Assembly (NCBI GenBank): GCA_900541415.1
Contig: UQJP01000015.1
Coordinates: 40,445-104,444 of the forward strand
Direction of reading: 5' to 3'
DNA from: an uncultured Odoribacter sp.
GTDB taxonomy: Bacteria; Bacteroidota; Bacteroidia; Bacteroidales; Marinifilaceae
Length of the DNA stretch: 64,000 nt
Under the pieces are notes generated by a model. The model did no database searches. It was not told the origin of the DNA and was given only the letters and a program-made list of their open reading frames with translations. The position numbers and the translations under genes are program-made. Shown in pieces: positions 36,397 to 45,440 of this stretch; the first letter of the stretch is position 1, and every line of letters begins with the position of its first letter.

Positions 36397-36404
36397 TATC
36401 TTTG
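36397..36404 (+). promoter_or_regulatory. -7 box for ygiQ
   Basis: TATCTTTG, exact match, 18 bases before the ATG at 36423. It shows that the longer reading frame reaching back to 36306 is not the translated start. Confidence 0.6.
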
Positions 36405-36422
36405 TTTGTTTATAAATCAAGA

Positions 36423-38252
36423 ATGAATACGGAACAAAAATTACAATGGCTTCCCACCTCTGTCAAAGAAATGAAGGAACGGGGCTGGGAAAGTGCGGAT
36501 GTGATCCTGTTTAGCGGAGATGCCTATGTAGACCATCCCTCTTTCGGTGCTGCCGTTATCGGCAGATTACTGGAATCACTGGGGCTAAAGGTTGCCATCG
36601 TTCCGCAGCCCAACTGGCGGGACGATTTGCGGGATTTCCGCAAATTAGGACGTCCGAACCTATTCTTCGGCATCAGCGCAGGGTCTATGGACTCTATGGT
36701 AAACCATTATACCGCTTCAAAAAGATTAAGGTCGGAAGATGCTTATACCCCGGCAGGAAAAGCCGGAGCACGCCCTGACATGCCCACAGTGGTGTATTCA
36801 CAAATACTAAAGCAACTTTATCCCGACACTCCGGTCGTTATCGGAAGCATCGAAGCCTCATTAAGGCGATTCACCCATTATGACTATTGGAAAGATGCCT
36901 TACAGCCGTCGATATTGGCCACGAGCGGTGCAGACATGCTTATATACGGCATGGGGGAAAAGCCCTTAACGGATATTTGCCGCTTATTGAAAAAAGGAGT
37001 TCCTTTCAATAGCCTCACCAATATCCCCCAGACAGCCATTCTCCGGGCGCAAGACGAAACATACGCCACCAATTCCAAATGGAAGGAAATCGTCCTGCAT
37101 TCCCATGAAGAATGCCTGAAAGACCGGAAAAAACACGCAGAAAATTTTCGTTACATAGAAGAAGAATCCAACAGCATCGAAGCGGCCAAACTAACCCAAC
37201 AGATTGGTAACCAACGCCTGATCGTCAATCCGCCTTATCCGCCTTTGACAACTAAAGAATTGGATGCCGTCTACGATCTGCCCTTCACCCGTTTGCCTCA
37301 CCCCCGCTATAAAGGTAAAGAGATTCCGGCCTATACGATGATCCGCCATTCCGTTACCATGCACAGGGGATGCTTCGGAGGATGTGCCTTTTGCACGATT
37401 TCCGCCCATCAGGGAAAATTCATCATATCCCGGTCTCACGATTCCATCCTGAAGGAACTCGACCAGGTTACAAAAATGCCGGATTTCAAAGGAACAATTT
37501 CCGATTTGGGAGGGCCTTCCGCCAATATGTATGCCATGAAAGGCAAAAATCAGGATATATGCAACCAATGTAAACGTGCCTCGTGTGCCTACCCGACCAT
37601 CTGTAAAAACCTGAATACCGACCACACCCCGCTTTTAAAATTATACAACGCCGCACGAAAACATAGCGATATAAAACATTGCTTTATCGGGTCAGGTATC
37701 CGGTATGATCTTTGTTTGCACGACACAGGAAACAAAGCGGTGAATCAGGCCAATGCGGAGTATCTCGAAACCGTGGTCCGGCATCACGTATCAGGACGTT
37801 TTAAGGTTGCCCCGGAACATGCAGCCGACCAGGTTTTACACCTTATGCGAAAACCTTCTTTCAGCCTGTTTTATGAATTGAAACAAAAATTCGATCATAT
37901 AAACCGGAAAAACAATCTGCACCAGCAGATTATCCCCTATTTCATATCTTCACATCCCGGTTGCAGCCTGGAAGATATGGCAGAACTGGCGGTTGCCACC
38001 AAACAATTAGATTTCAAGCTGGAACAAGTGCAGGATTTCACTCCCACGCCGATGACGCTTGCGACGACTATGTATTATAGTGGATGCCACCCATATTCGC
38101 TAAAGGAGATCAAGACCGCCAAAACAGAAAACGAAAAGAAAAGCCAAAACATGTTTTTCTTCTGGTACAAAAAAGAATTTAAAGAAAAAATAGTTTCGAC
38201 ACTCCGGAAAATGAAACGTCCCGACTTGATAAAAAGGTTGTACAACTCATAA
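36423..38252 (+). CDS. YgiQ-family radical SAM protein
   Basis: About 609 residues starting M-N-T-E-Q-K-L-Q-W-L-P-T-S. N-terminal YgiQ domain: S-A-D-V-I-L-F-S-G-D-A-Y-V-D-H-P-S-F-G. The radical SAM cysteines are in M-H-R-G-C-F-G-G-C-A-F-C-T-I-S-A-H-Q-G (about residue 315-330). The C-terminal part has V-A-P-E-H and F-T-P-T-P-M-T. UPF0313/YgiQ proteins are widespread but their reaction is unknown. The frame is open 117 bases further upstream, into rimO, but the promoter box at 36397 argues against that. Confidence 0.93.
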   Translation: MNTEQKLQWLPTSVKEMKERGWESADVILFSGDAYVDHPSFGAAVIGRLLESLGLKVAIVPQPNWRDDLRDFRKLGRPNLFFGISAGSMDSMVNHYTASKRLRSEDAYTPAGKAGARPDMPTVVYSQILKQLYPDTPVVIGSIEASLRRFTHYDYWKDALQPSILATSGADMLIYGMGEKPLTDICRLLKKGVPFNSLTNIPQTAILRAQDETYATNSKWKEIVLHSHEECLKDRKKHAENFRYIEEESNSIEAAKLTQQIGNQRLIVNPPYPPLTTKELDAVYDLPFTRLPHPRYKGKEIPAYTMIRHSVTMHRGCFGGCAFCTISAHQGKFIISRSHDSILKELDQVTKMPDFKGTISDLGGPSANMYAMKGKNQDICNQCKRASCAYPTICKNLNTDHTPLLKLYNAARKHSDIKHCFIGSGIRYDLCLHDTGNKAVNQANAEYLETVVRHHVSGRFKVAPEHAADQVLHLMRKPSFSLFYELKQKFDHINRKNNLHQQIIPYFISSHPGCSLEDMAELAVATKQLDFKLEQVQDFTPTPMTLATTMYYSGCHPYSLKEIKTAKTENEKKSQNMFFFWYKKEFKEKIVSTLRKMKRPDLIKRLYNS

Positions 38253-38292
38253 AAAACTATTTTAAAAACTTTAATTTCTCACTCTGAATCAT

Positions 38293-38300
38293 TAACTTTG
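38293..38300 (+). promoter_or_regulatory. -7 box for TPR lipoprotein
   Basis: TAACTTTG, exact TAnnTTTG, 21 bases before ATG 38322. It overlaps a TTG that would otherwise be taken as the start. Confidence 0.6.
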
Positions 38301-38321
38301 GCGATAAAATTGCAAGTGAAG

Positions 38322-39068
38322 ATGAAATATTTATGGTTAGGTCTTATATTGGTTTTATTCTCAGCCTGTAATAGTAAAGTAAAACAGGTTAATAAACGAG
38401 GATTGGAATACATCAAGCAGGAAATGTATGACCAGGCCATTGCAGAATTTAATAATGCGCTATCTGTGAATAGCGAATGGTTTCCGGCTTACTATAACCG
38501 GGCTATCGCCTATGCCAACACCCGCCGTTATAAAGAAGCCCTAAACGATTTCAATTATTTGATTGCCAATTTTCCCGGACATGCAGAATCCTACTTTAAC
38601 CGGGCTATCGTCTATGAAAATCTGGGTGTTTACCCGCAAGCCATTCAGGACTATACGGAAACGATCAAATTAAGACCGGATTTCATTATGGCCTATCATT
38701 ACCGGGGAATCGCACGATTCAGGATGAACGATTTCGACGGAGCTCTGGCGGATTATAATCAAGCCCTGGAATTGGGGAACGGTATTTCGATGGACGTTGC
38801 CACAGCCAAAGAATTTGGTTTGAATTCAAGTGCCCTCTACTTTAACCGGGGAGTTGTCATGCAAAAGAAAGGTAATGTTGAAGCTGCCATAAAAGACTAT
38901 TCCGCCGCCATTAAGATCGATCCCTCAAGCGCAAAATCATATTACAACCGGGCAATTGCCCAAATGGCACTTAATCGGAACGGAGAGGCCTTAAAAGATT
39001 TGGAAATCGCTTCGAAACTGGGTTATGTGAAGGCTGATCAAGTAAAGAAAACATATTTCGACAACTGA
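38322..39068 (+). CDS. TPR-repeat lipoprotein
   Basis: About 248 residues starting M-K-Y-L-W-L-G with lipobox F-S-A-C (Cys16). The body is five to six tetratricopeptide repeats with typical W/Y-x-A-Y-Y-N-R-A-I-A, S-Y-F-N-R-A-I and A-Y-H-Y-R-G-I-A helices, spaced about 34 residues except for one longer insertion near L-G-N-G-I-S-M-D. Such lipoproteins act as protein-binding scaffolds at the envelope; the partner is unknown. The TTG at 38298 is rejected as start because it lies inside the promoter box. Confidence 0.88.
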   Translation: MKYLWLGLILVLFSACNSKVKQVNKRGLEYIKQEMYDQAIAEFNNALSVNSEWFPAYYNRAIAYANTRRYKEALNDFNYLIANFPGHAESYFNRAIVYENLGVYPQAIQDYTETIKLRPDFIMAYHYRGIARFRMNDFDGALADYNQALELGNGISMDVATAKEFGLNSSALYFNRGVVMQKKGNVEAAIKDYSAAIKIDPSSAKSYYNRAIAQMALNRNGEALKDLEIASKLGYVKADQVKKTYFDN

Positions 39069-39154
39069 TCTCCCACGAAATAAAAAGAATTTCCTTATTT
39101 CACGACTTCGGTAAAATGTGCAACCGCCAGAAATAAGGTTAATGTGTATGTGTA

Positions 39155-40606
39155 ATGAAAAAACTTTTATTATTATTGTGTCTTGCTTGCTTTTGGCAAG
39201 CTGGTTGGCTTTTTGCAGAAGGCCATAACATTAAAATAAATGTCCCGAAAATGGCCAACAAACAAGTGATTCTGGCTTTTTACAGGGACAAACAAGTTCT
39301 TGCCGCAGACACAGCCCGCCTCGATGCAAACGGAAACGGAGCTTTCCAAAATCCCCAAAAACTGGCACACGGATTATATATTCTTTATTTTTCGCCCAGT
39401 AATATCTTCGATCTCATTATCGGAAACAATCAGAATTTTTCCATAAAAACCGATACTGCCGACATTATCAATCATATCCGGTTCGAAGGCTCTCCTGAAA
39501 ACACAGCTTTTTTGGATTTTCAAAAATTCATGATTTCCCATAATCAGAAAATGCGAAAAATCTATCAGGAAATAGAACAAGACCCGGATAAGGATAAAAA
39601 CAGGCAAAAACACAGTGAACTGATCCGGAAAACCGGACAAGAAGCAGAAAGCTATGTCATGGAAATGATTTCAAAATTTCAGGGCACAGCCTTATCCACT
39701 TTCCTGAGTGCCATGAAAACACCGGAAATTCCTGATTTTTCCAAAGAAGTTCCGGAAAATACAAAAGACCGGGAACTGGAAATCAGAAGGAAAGGCTATT
39801 TTTATCGTAAAGCACATTATTGGGACTACATCAACTTTCAGGACAGCACCCTGATCCGTACCCCGACACAGGTATTTAAAGGCAAGCTGGACGAATTTTT
39901 CACCGATATGGTGCTGCCCCACCCGGATTCTATTTTACAGGAATCGGTGAATATCATTGAAAAATCGAGAGGTTGCAAACCCATGTTCAATTATGTGACC
40001 GGTTATTGCTTCCAATCGATCGCCGGAAAAGCCGATAGCATCATGGGAATGGATGCGGCATACGTTAAATTCTCAAAACGCTATGTTCTCTCCGGAGACA
40101 TCGATTGGCTCGATCAAAAAAGCCTGGAAAAAGTGCGCGAAAACGTGGCACGCCTGGAAAACAACCTGCTCGGAGAAACAGCCCATGAAATGAAATTGCC
40201 TACACTGGAAGGTACCTGGGTCAGCCTGCACGAAACCAAAGCCCCATTTACATTCCTCGTTTTCTGGGAAGAAAATTGCGGACATTGTAAAAAACAGGTT
40301 CCTGAAATAAAAACAAAACTCCTGGATAAATTTAAACCCTACGGATTAAAGGTCTTTGCCGTACACACCCAGCCCCACAAAGAGAAATGGGAACAATTTG
40401 TTACGGAACATGAATTGTTCGACTTTATCAACTGCTGGGATCCGTACGGACAGGCTAATATCCGCAAATATTATAATGTCGTCTCAACCCCTGCCCTGTA
40501 TCTTTTGGATAAAGACAAAAAGATCATAGCAAAAAGCATTTCCATCGACCAGATGGCCGAGATATTAAAAGCAGAATATAAGAAAACGGGCATAGAGATC
40601 AAATAA
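39155..40606 (+). CDS. Exported TlpA-like thioredoxin, copy 1
   Basis: A 483-residue exported protein; signal peptide ends about L-F-A-E-G. An N-terminal beta domain (about 24-115) of the DUF4369/DUF5106 type is followed by a helical region (about 120-330) and a C-terminal thioredoxin domain. The active site is F-W-E-E-N-C-G-H-C-K-K, a CxxC with Gly-His like DsbA-type centres, and the cis-Pro loop is V-S-T-P-A-L. It should reduce or isomerise disulfides in the periplasm. A close paralogue starts 35 bases downstream. Substrate unknown. Confidence 0.87.
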   Translation: MKKLLLLLCLACFWQAGWLFAEGHNIKINVPKMANKQVILAFYRDKQVLAADTARLDANGNGAFQNPQKLAHGLYILYFSPSNIFDLIIGNNQNFSIKTDTADIINHIRFEGSPENTAFLDFQKFMISHNQKMRKIYQEIEQDPDKDKNRQKHSELIRKTGQEAESYVMEMISKFQGTALSTFLSAMKTPEIPDFSKEVPENTKDRELEIRRKGYFYRKAHYWDYINFQDSTLIRTPTQVFKGKLDEFFTDMVLPHPDSILQESVNIIEKSRGCKPMFNYVTGYCFQSIAGKADSIMGMDAAYVKFSKRYVLSGDIDWLDQKSLEKVRENVARLENNLLGETAHEMKLPTLEGTWVSLHETKAPFTFLVFWEENCGHCKKQVPEIKTKLLDKFKPYGLKVFAVHTQPHKEKWEQFVTEHELFDFINCWDPYGQANIRKYYNVVSTPALYLLDKDKKIIAKSISIDQMAEILKAEYKKTGIEIK

Positions 40607-40641
40607 GTAATCAATTGTCAAGAATATAAATTGTGAGTGTA

Positions 40642-42084
40642 ATGATGAAAAGACTATTTCTTTTAAGTTGTATCGGGTTTCTTTTGCCTATGGGAGTTGC
40701 TCTGGCACAGGGACACCATATTAAGATCACAGTTCCGAAAATGGCTAATAAGCAAATCATATTAGCCCATTATTTTGAAGGTAAGGTATATGCATCCGAT
40801 ACGGCTCGTTTAGACGCTTCGGGAGCAGGGGTTTTCACAGGCAAAACCAAATTAGGAAAAGGGATGTACCTGCTGTTGTTTTCACCCAGTAATTATTTTG
40901 ATGTTATCATCGGTAATAATCAAAATTTTTCCATAAAAACCGATACGGTGGATGTAATCAACCGGATTCAGATTGAAGGTTCTCCCGAAAATCAGGCTTT
41001 TTTGGATTTTCAAAAATTTATGATGGCACAAAACCAAAAAACACGGAAGATCAGCCAGGACTATGAAAAAGACCCGAACAAAGAAGCGAATAAGCAAAAA
41101 TATTCGGCACAGTTCGATGAAGCCGACCGGGAAGTACGCGCCTACATCGCCAACCTGAACAAGCAATTTCCGGGATCGGCATTAGCCACCTTTGCCAATT
41201 TTACCCTGTCTACCCCCATCCCCGATTTTTCAAAATCAGTTCCGGCAGGAACAAAAGACCGGGATGTGGAAATACAAAGAAGGGCCTATTTTTTCAATAA
41301 ATCGCACTATTGGGACTACACCAATTTTAAAGACAGCACGCTCATCCGTACCCCGATTTTTAAAAATAAAATCGATAATTACTTCAACAATATGATCCTG
41401 ATGCATCCCGACTCCGTTTACAAAGAATCGGTGAACATCATCGAGAAATCGAGAAGCAGTAAAGCCATGTTCCGTTATTTGGTCAGCTACTGTTTCAATT
41501 TTGCCCTCGAAAGCAAAGTGATGGGGATGGATGCCGCTTTTGTGAAAATTGCCAAACGCTATTATCTGACCGGACAGGCCGACTGGGTTGATAAAGAAAA
41601 TCTGGAAAAAATAGAACGGGAGGTGCTGCTGACCCAGTATAACCTGATCGGAGAAACAGCCCCGGAATTGAAGCTTCAAACGCTGGAAGGCAATTGGGTA
41701 AGCCTGCATGAAACGAAAGCCCCATTTACCTTACTGCTATTTTGGGAAGAAAATTGCGGACATTGCAAAAAACAAGTTCCTGAAATAAAAACAAAACTTT
41801 TGGATAAATTCAAATCTCACGGCTTCAAAGTATTTGCCGTACACACCCAACCGGAAAAAGAGAAATGGGAAAAATTCGTCACAGAACATGAATTATTCGA
41901 TTTCATTAACTGCTGGGACCCGCATAATCAAAGTAATTTCCGGGCATACTATCACGTGGATTCCACTCCCGTGCTGTATCTTTTGGATAAAAATAAAAAG
42001 ATCATTGCCAAAAAGCTGGATGTTGAACAACTCACCGATATGCTGACCCGGGAGTATAAGAAAATGGGTATCGATGTAAAATAA
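40642..42084 (+). CDS. Exported TlpA-like thioredoxin, copy 2
   Basis: Tandem paralogue of the preceding gene, about 480 residues. ATG 40642 (or 40645) gives signal peptide M-M-K-R-L-F-L-L ending about A-L-A-Q-G; a GTG at 40633 is less likely. Domain order is the same. The C-terminal thioredoxin with C-G-H-C is nearly identical to copy 1, including P-E-I-K-T-K-L-L-D-K-F-K and V-F-A-V-H-T-Q-P, whereas the helical middle has drifted more. The cis-Pro loop is D-S-T-P-V-L. A terminator follows, so the two copies are likely one transcript. Confidence 0.87.
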   Translation: MMKRLFLLSCIGFLLPMGVALAQGHHIKITVPKMANKQIILAHYFEGKVYASDTARLDASGAGVFTGKTKLGKGMYLLLFSPSNYFDVIIGNNQNFSIKTDTVDVINRIQIEGSPENQAFLDFQKFMMAQNQKTRKISQDYEKDPNKEANKQKYSAQFDEADREVRAYIANLNKQFPGSALATFANFTLSTPIPDFSKSVPAGTKDRDVEIQRRAYFFNKSHYWDYTNFKDSTLIRTPIFKNKIDNYFNNMILMHPDSVYKESVNIIEKSRSSKAMFRYLVSYCFNFALESKVMGMDAAFVKIAKRYYLTGQADWVDKENLEKIEREVLLTQYNLIGETAPELKLQTLEGNWVSLHETKAPFTLLLFWEENCGHCKKQVPEIKTKLLDKFKSHGFKVFAVHTQPEKEKWEKFVTEHELFDFINCWDPHNQSNFRAYYHVDSTPVLYLLDKNKKIIAKKLDVEQLTDMLTREYKKMGIDVK

Positions 42085-42116
42085 GCTCAAAGTTCTCTTT
42101 CAGAGTAAGCCCAAAT

Positions 42117-42158
42117 AAAAATCGTGTAAAAGCAGGCTATCTGCCTTACACGATTTTT
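42117..42158 (+). terminator. Terminator after thioredoxin pair
   Basis: Outer 13-bp arms at 42117-42129 and 42146-42158 enclose a small inner GCAG/CTGC hairpin; a T-run follows. Confidence 0.85.
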
Positions 42159-42550
42159 TTATTTGTTTCCCAGCTTTCGAAAGACTTTCCTTTCCCCTTT
42201 ATTTTTCTTTCCCGTAGAGAAAAAGCGAATGGATATTATATACCCTATAAGGATTGATTATATCCCAGCAACACGCTCTAAAGCCTCGTCCGGAATAGTA
42301 TCGAAATAGACGTATCTCCATTTTATTACAAACGGCAACCCTATCCGACAAATTATTTCATGCTTCGATAATTCATTTTGGGTATTCAGGGAGTCCAACG
42401 AAGAGATATGGGAAAAGCCGGGCAGCGATCCGGTTACCCTCCATAAAAGCCGGAATTTCCGCTTAACCCACCTTTACTCCTTCTAATTATTTTTCTCTAC
42501 AAAACAAAAACGATCCCTAAGGCACACTCCCATTTTCGATCGGAAACAAA
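42159..42550. other. Intergenic region with possible gene remnant
   Basis: About 390 bases between a plus-strand and a minus-strand terminator. On the minus strand there is an open stretch of roughly 72 codons ending with TAA at 42258-42260 (last residues E-A-L-E-R-V-A-G-I) and starting near 42476 after a stop, without an ATG. It may be a decayed gene end; I recognise no family. Confidence 0.4.
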
Positions 42551-42579
42551 AAAGCGGCTCCGGGATTCGGAACCGCTTT
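42551..42579 (-). terminator. Terminator after TPR-like protein
   Basis: Arms 42551-42562 and 42568-42579 pair over 12 positions with one mismatch and a 5-base loop. The A-run on the left gives a T-run on the minus strand. Confidence 0.8.
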
Positions 42580-42601
42580 ATTATTCTCTATAAACAACTT
42601 T

Positions 42602-43351
42602 TTATTTAGCGTTGGTGGCAAGAGCATCGTTCACCTGTTTCATCAAGTCTTTCACATCCTGATTAGCAGGTTCTACCGACTGAGCCTGCACTAAATAATC
42701 TTTAGCTTTGTTGAAGTCGGCCACAGCTTTCGCTTTTTCCGATTCAAATTTAGCTTTATCCGAATTGGCAATAGGGTTAGCTGCTGCAATTGTCTTTGCT
42801 CCGCTATTAAAATACAAAGTCGCTAAACTCAAAAATCCCTGTGTTTTATAACTTTTAGTTTTCAAAGAAGTGATTTTCAGGTAGTTTTCAGCAGCTTTAG
42901 TATCGTTTCCTGCTTTCTGGAAATTTTGTCCTTCTTTCAGGTAATAGGTGGCATAGGTTTGCTCCAATTTCACATTTCCCGGAAATGCTTTCATGCCTTC
43001 TTCCAAAGTTGTCAGCATATCGGCTGTTTTCTTCTGCTCTTTTAAAGCGATCGCTTTTCCATGATAAGCACTGGCTGCTTTATACTTGTTCTTGATCGCC
43101 ATATCGTAATATTTCTCAGCCTCTGCATACTTCTTAGCTTTAGCAGCAGCCGTTGCCGTATTATAAATATAAGCATTGTCCTTATAGTCAACTGCTTTCA
43201 GGTAAGCCTCGAAATTTTTAAAAGCCTCTGCATAATTTTTTGCTTTCCAGGCATCGTTTCCGGCGTTTTTTTCTTTTGCTCCCGGAGTGGTCTGCGCAAA
43301 AACAGTTATCGTCAATACTACGCTTAAAATTAATAATGCGATTCTTTTCAT
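42602..43351 (-). CDS. Exported TPR-like protein
   Basis: A 249-residue protein with signal peptide ending V-F-A-Q (about residue 20). The body is Lys/Ala-rich helical repeats with TPR spacing (A-E-K-Y-Y-D-M-A-I-K-N-K-Y, A-Y-H-G-K-A-I-A-L-K, F-P-G-N-V-K-L-E-Q-T-Y-A). Probably a periplasmic scaffold; no partner identified. It has its own well-spaced promoter and terminator, so it is likely monocistronic. Confidence 0.85.
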   Translation of the reverse strand: MKRIALLILSVVLTITVFAQTTPGAKEKNAGNDAWKAKNYAEAFKNFEAYLKAVDYKDNAYIYNTATAAAKAKKYAEAEKYYDMAIKNKYKAASAYHGKAIALKEQKKTADMLTTLEEGMKAFPGNVKLEQTYATYYLKEGQNFQKAGNDTKAAENYLKITSLKTKSYKTQGFLSLATLYFNSGAKTIAAANPIANSDKAKFESEKAKAVADFNKAKDYLVQAQSVEPANQDVKDLMKQVNDALATNAK

Positions 43352-43398
43352 GATCTGATGGTTTTATATTTAACTAAAATATTTATTTCATTGAGCCA

Positions 43399-43429
43399 CT
43401 AAGATAACGATGTATCTTAGAATTTCAAA
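43399..43429 (-). promoter_or_regulatory. Promoter and operator-like palindrome
   Basis: On the minus strand TTTG (43426-43429), a 19-base spacer and TATCTTAG (43399-43406). The -7 region is one arm of a perfect 8-bp inverted repeat: CTAAGATA at 43399-43406 and TATCTTAG at 43413-43420, 6 bases apart. Confidence 0.55.
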
Positions 43430-43445
43430 GGCATTTTTATTTTTT

Positions 43446-43904
43446 TTAGTCGAAAAGTAACGTAAGGATTTTTTTCAATCCTTGTTCGTCCTCTTTGTCA
43501 AAAGCATTCAGCCGATCGCTATCCACATCCAGACAAGCAAATATATTCCCTTCCCGGTCGCGGATGGGAATAACGATTTCACTTTTCGACATGGCATTAC
43601 AGGCGATATGCCCCGGAAACTCCTCCACATTTCCAACAATCACCGTCTCTCCCGAACTGACGGCAGCCCAGCAAACTCCGGTATGATGTCTCAATTTCTG
43701 ACAAGCCACAGGCCCCTGATAAGAACGCACGATCAGTTCGTCGTCGATCAAAGCATACACGCCTGTCCAGAAAAATGCCTGCATTTTATGGTGAAGAACG
43801 GCTTCCATCGTAGCCAGCCGCGCCCAAACATCATCGGTAGTCTGCACATACTGGCTGATCTGCTCGTAAAGCCGATCGTATTTTGCTAATTTTGAAGAAC
43901 TCAT
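43446..43904 (-). CDS. Free methionine-(R)-sulfoxide reductase
   Basis: A 152-residue GAF-domain protein that reduces free Met-R-sulfoxide. The three redox cysteines of the family are present: C68 (V-A-C-Q-K), C78 (G-V-C-W-A) and C102 (P-G-H-I-A-C-N). W-T-G-V-Y and S-K-S-E-I-V-I-P also match. Family members use C102 as catalytic residue (E. coli C118 numbering). It follows pepD by 25 bases and is probably the last gene of the marR operon. It is a cytoplasmic oxidative-damage repair enzyme. Confidence 0.92.
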   Translation of the reverse strand: MSSSKLAKYDRLYEQISQYVQTTDDVWARLATMEAVLHHKMQAFFWTGVYALIDDELIVRSYQGPVACQKLRHHTGVCWAAVSSGETVIVGNVEEFPGHIACNAMSKSEIVIPIRDREGNIFACLDVDSDRLNAFDKEDEQGLKKILTLLFD

Positions 43905-43929
43905 TTTATTGTTTTTACCTTTTTCTTAT

Positions 43930-45387
43930 TTATACTTTTTCCAATATATCAACCAAATGCCTCCACCATTTTTCAACTGTGGCAATCTCCACTTTTTCAT
44001 CCGGAGAATGCACTCCCCGCAATGTAGGCCCGAACGACACCATATCCATATAAGGATACTTTTCTAAAAATAAGCCGCATTCCAGCCCGGCATGGATGGA
44101 ACGGACAACAGGTTCTTTTCCGAACAGGCGTTTGTAAGAGTCTACGGCAATTTTCAGGATAGCAGAATCCGGATTAGGAACCCACCCCGGATACCCTTCC
44201 CCATGTTTTGTTTCAGCTCCGGCAAGCCGGAATACGGAAGCGACCATGTGGGCGATATTCAATTTTTCAGAATTAATATCACTGCGCTGGGAAGTGGTGA
44301 TAACAATTTTATCCCCTTCTGTAAATCTCACGGATGCCAAATTCGTGGAAGTCTCCACTAATCCCGGCATCCGGTAGCTCATGGCAAACACCCCGTGCGG
44401 ACAAGCATACAAGGCATTCAGCAGCCGGGCGGTAGATATGCCCGTCAATACTTCTTCAGGAAGTTCCGTCGATTCCAAATCCATACGCAAGCCCGGCTCG
44501 GTGATCTTCCACACATCCTCCATTTCGGCCGCATACACATTAAATTCTACCCGGATATTTTCCTTTAATATATCGTCGAAGACAATAACCGCTTCTGCTT
44601 CCCTGGCTATGGCATTCCGTAGATTTCCTCCTTCCAGGCGAGCCACTAAAATTCCGTATTTCTCATTTAAATCCCATAACAAACGATTCAAAATCTTTAT
44701 GGCGTTGGCTCTACCCTTATTAATATCATCACCCGAATGCCCTCCCAGAAGCCCTTTCACGTTTATTTTTACAGCAAACTTATGGGCAGGGGTAACAGTC
44801 TTCTCATAAGGCATCCTGGCAACGGTATCTATTCCTCCAGCACATCCGATAAACAGTTCCCCTTCATCTTCCGAATCCAAATTCAATAAAGTTTTCCCTT
44901 CAAAGAAACCGGGTTGCAAGGCAAATGCCCCTGTAAATCCCGTTTCTTCATCCACGGTGAAAAGACATTCTATAACACCGTGCTGAATATCCTTAGAAGC
45001 CAATACCGCCAGGGCTGCCGCCATTCCGATTCCATCGTCAGCCCCTAGGGTTGTTCCCTTGGCTTTTACCCATTCACCGTCTACATAAGGCACGATCGGA
45101 TCGGTATCAAAGTTATGCCTTACATCCGAATTTTTCTCACACACCATGTCCATGTGTGATTGCAACACTACTCCGGGAGCCTGTTCCCGACCTTTCACGG
45201 CAGGTTTCCTAATCACCACATTCCCCGCTTCATCCTGACGGGCTTCCAAATCATGCTGACGGGCAAAATCCATTAACCAGGCCGCCATACGCCCCTCTTT
45301 CCGGGAAGGGCGCGGAATCCGGCATATTTCTTCAAAATACGCCCACACGGCTTCCGGTTTTAAACCTTTAAATATCTCCATTTTCAT
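43930..45387 (-). CDS. pepD: Aminoacyl-histidine dipeptidase (M20)
   Basis: A 485-residue zinc peptidase of the M20 family that cleaves Xaa-His dipeptides. Metal-binding blocks: L-Q-S-H-M-D-M-V (about residue 78), A-D-D-G-I-G-M-A, the general-base pair D-E-E-T-G-F-T-G, and L-N-L-D-S-E-D-E-G-E. The lid domain has G-L-L-G-G-H-S-G. No signal peptide, so cytoplasmic. It lies 53 bases after marR; the reductase gene follows. Confidence 0.94.
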   Translation of the reverse strand: MKMEIFKGLKPEAVWAYFEEICRIPRPSRKEGRMAAWLMDFARQHDLEARQDEAGNVVIRKPAVKGREQAPGVVLQSHMDMVCEKNSDVRHNFDTDPIVPYVDGEWVKAKGTTLGADDGIGMAAALAVLASKDIQHGVIECLFTVDEETGFTGAFALQPGFFEGKTLLNLDSEDEGELFIGCAGGIDTVARMPYEKTVTPAHKFAVKINVKGLLGGHSGDDINKGRANAIKILNRLLWDLNEKYGILVARLEGGNLRNAIAREAEAVIVFDDILKENIRVEFNVYAAEMEDVWKITEPGLRMDLESTELPEEVLTGISTARLLNALYACPHGVFAMSYRMPGLVETSTNLASVRFTEGDKIVITTSQRSDINSEKLNIAHMVASVFRLAGAETKHGEGYPGWVPNPDSAILKIAVDSYKRLFGKEPVVRSIHAGLECGLFLEKYPYMDMVSFGPTLRGVHSPDEKVEIATVEKWWRHLVDILEKV

Positions 45388-45440
45388 TCTATCTTAAACG
45401 TTGTCTGCCAATTTTCGTTCTGTTCACATCAAAAAACAGA

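Noticed and set aside
36306..36422. Upstream extension of the YgiQ frame
   Set aside because: It overlaps the rimO start and precedes the TATCTTTG box; the protein family start fits ATG 36423.
38298..38321. TTG start for the TPR lipoprotein
   Set aside because: The TTG is part of the TAACTTTG promoter box, and the lipoprotein signal begins at ATG 38322.
39077..39101. GAAATAA/TTATTTC hairpin after the TPR lipoprotein
   Set aside because: Seven AT-rich pairs with an 11-base loop and no T-run; too weak to call a terminator.
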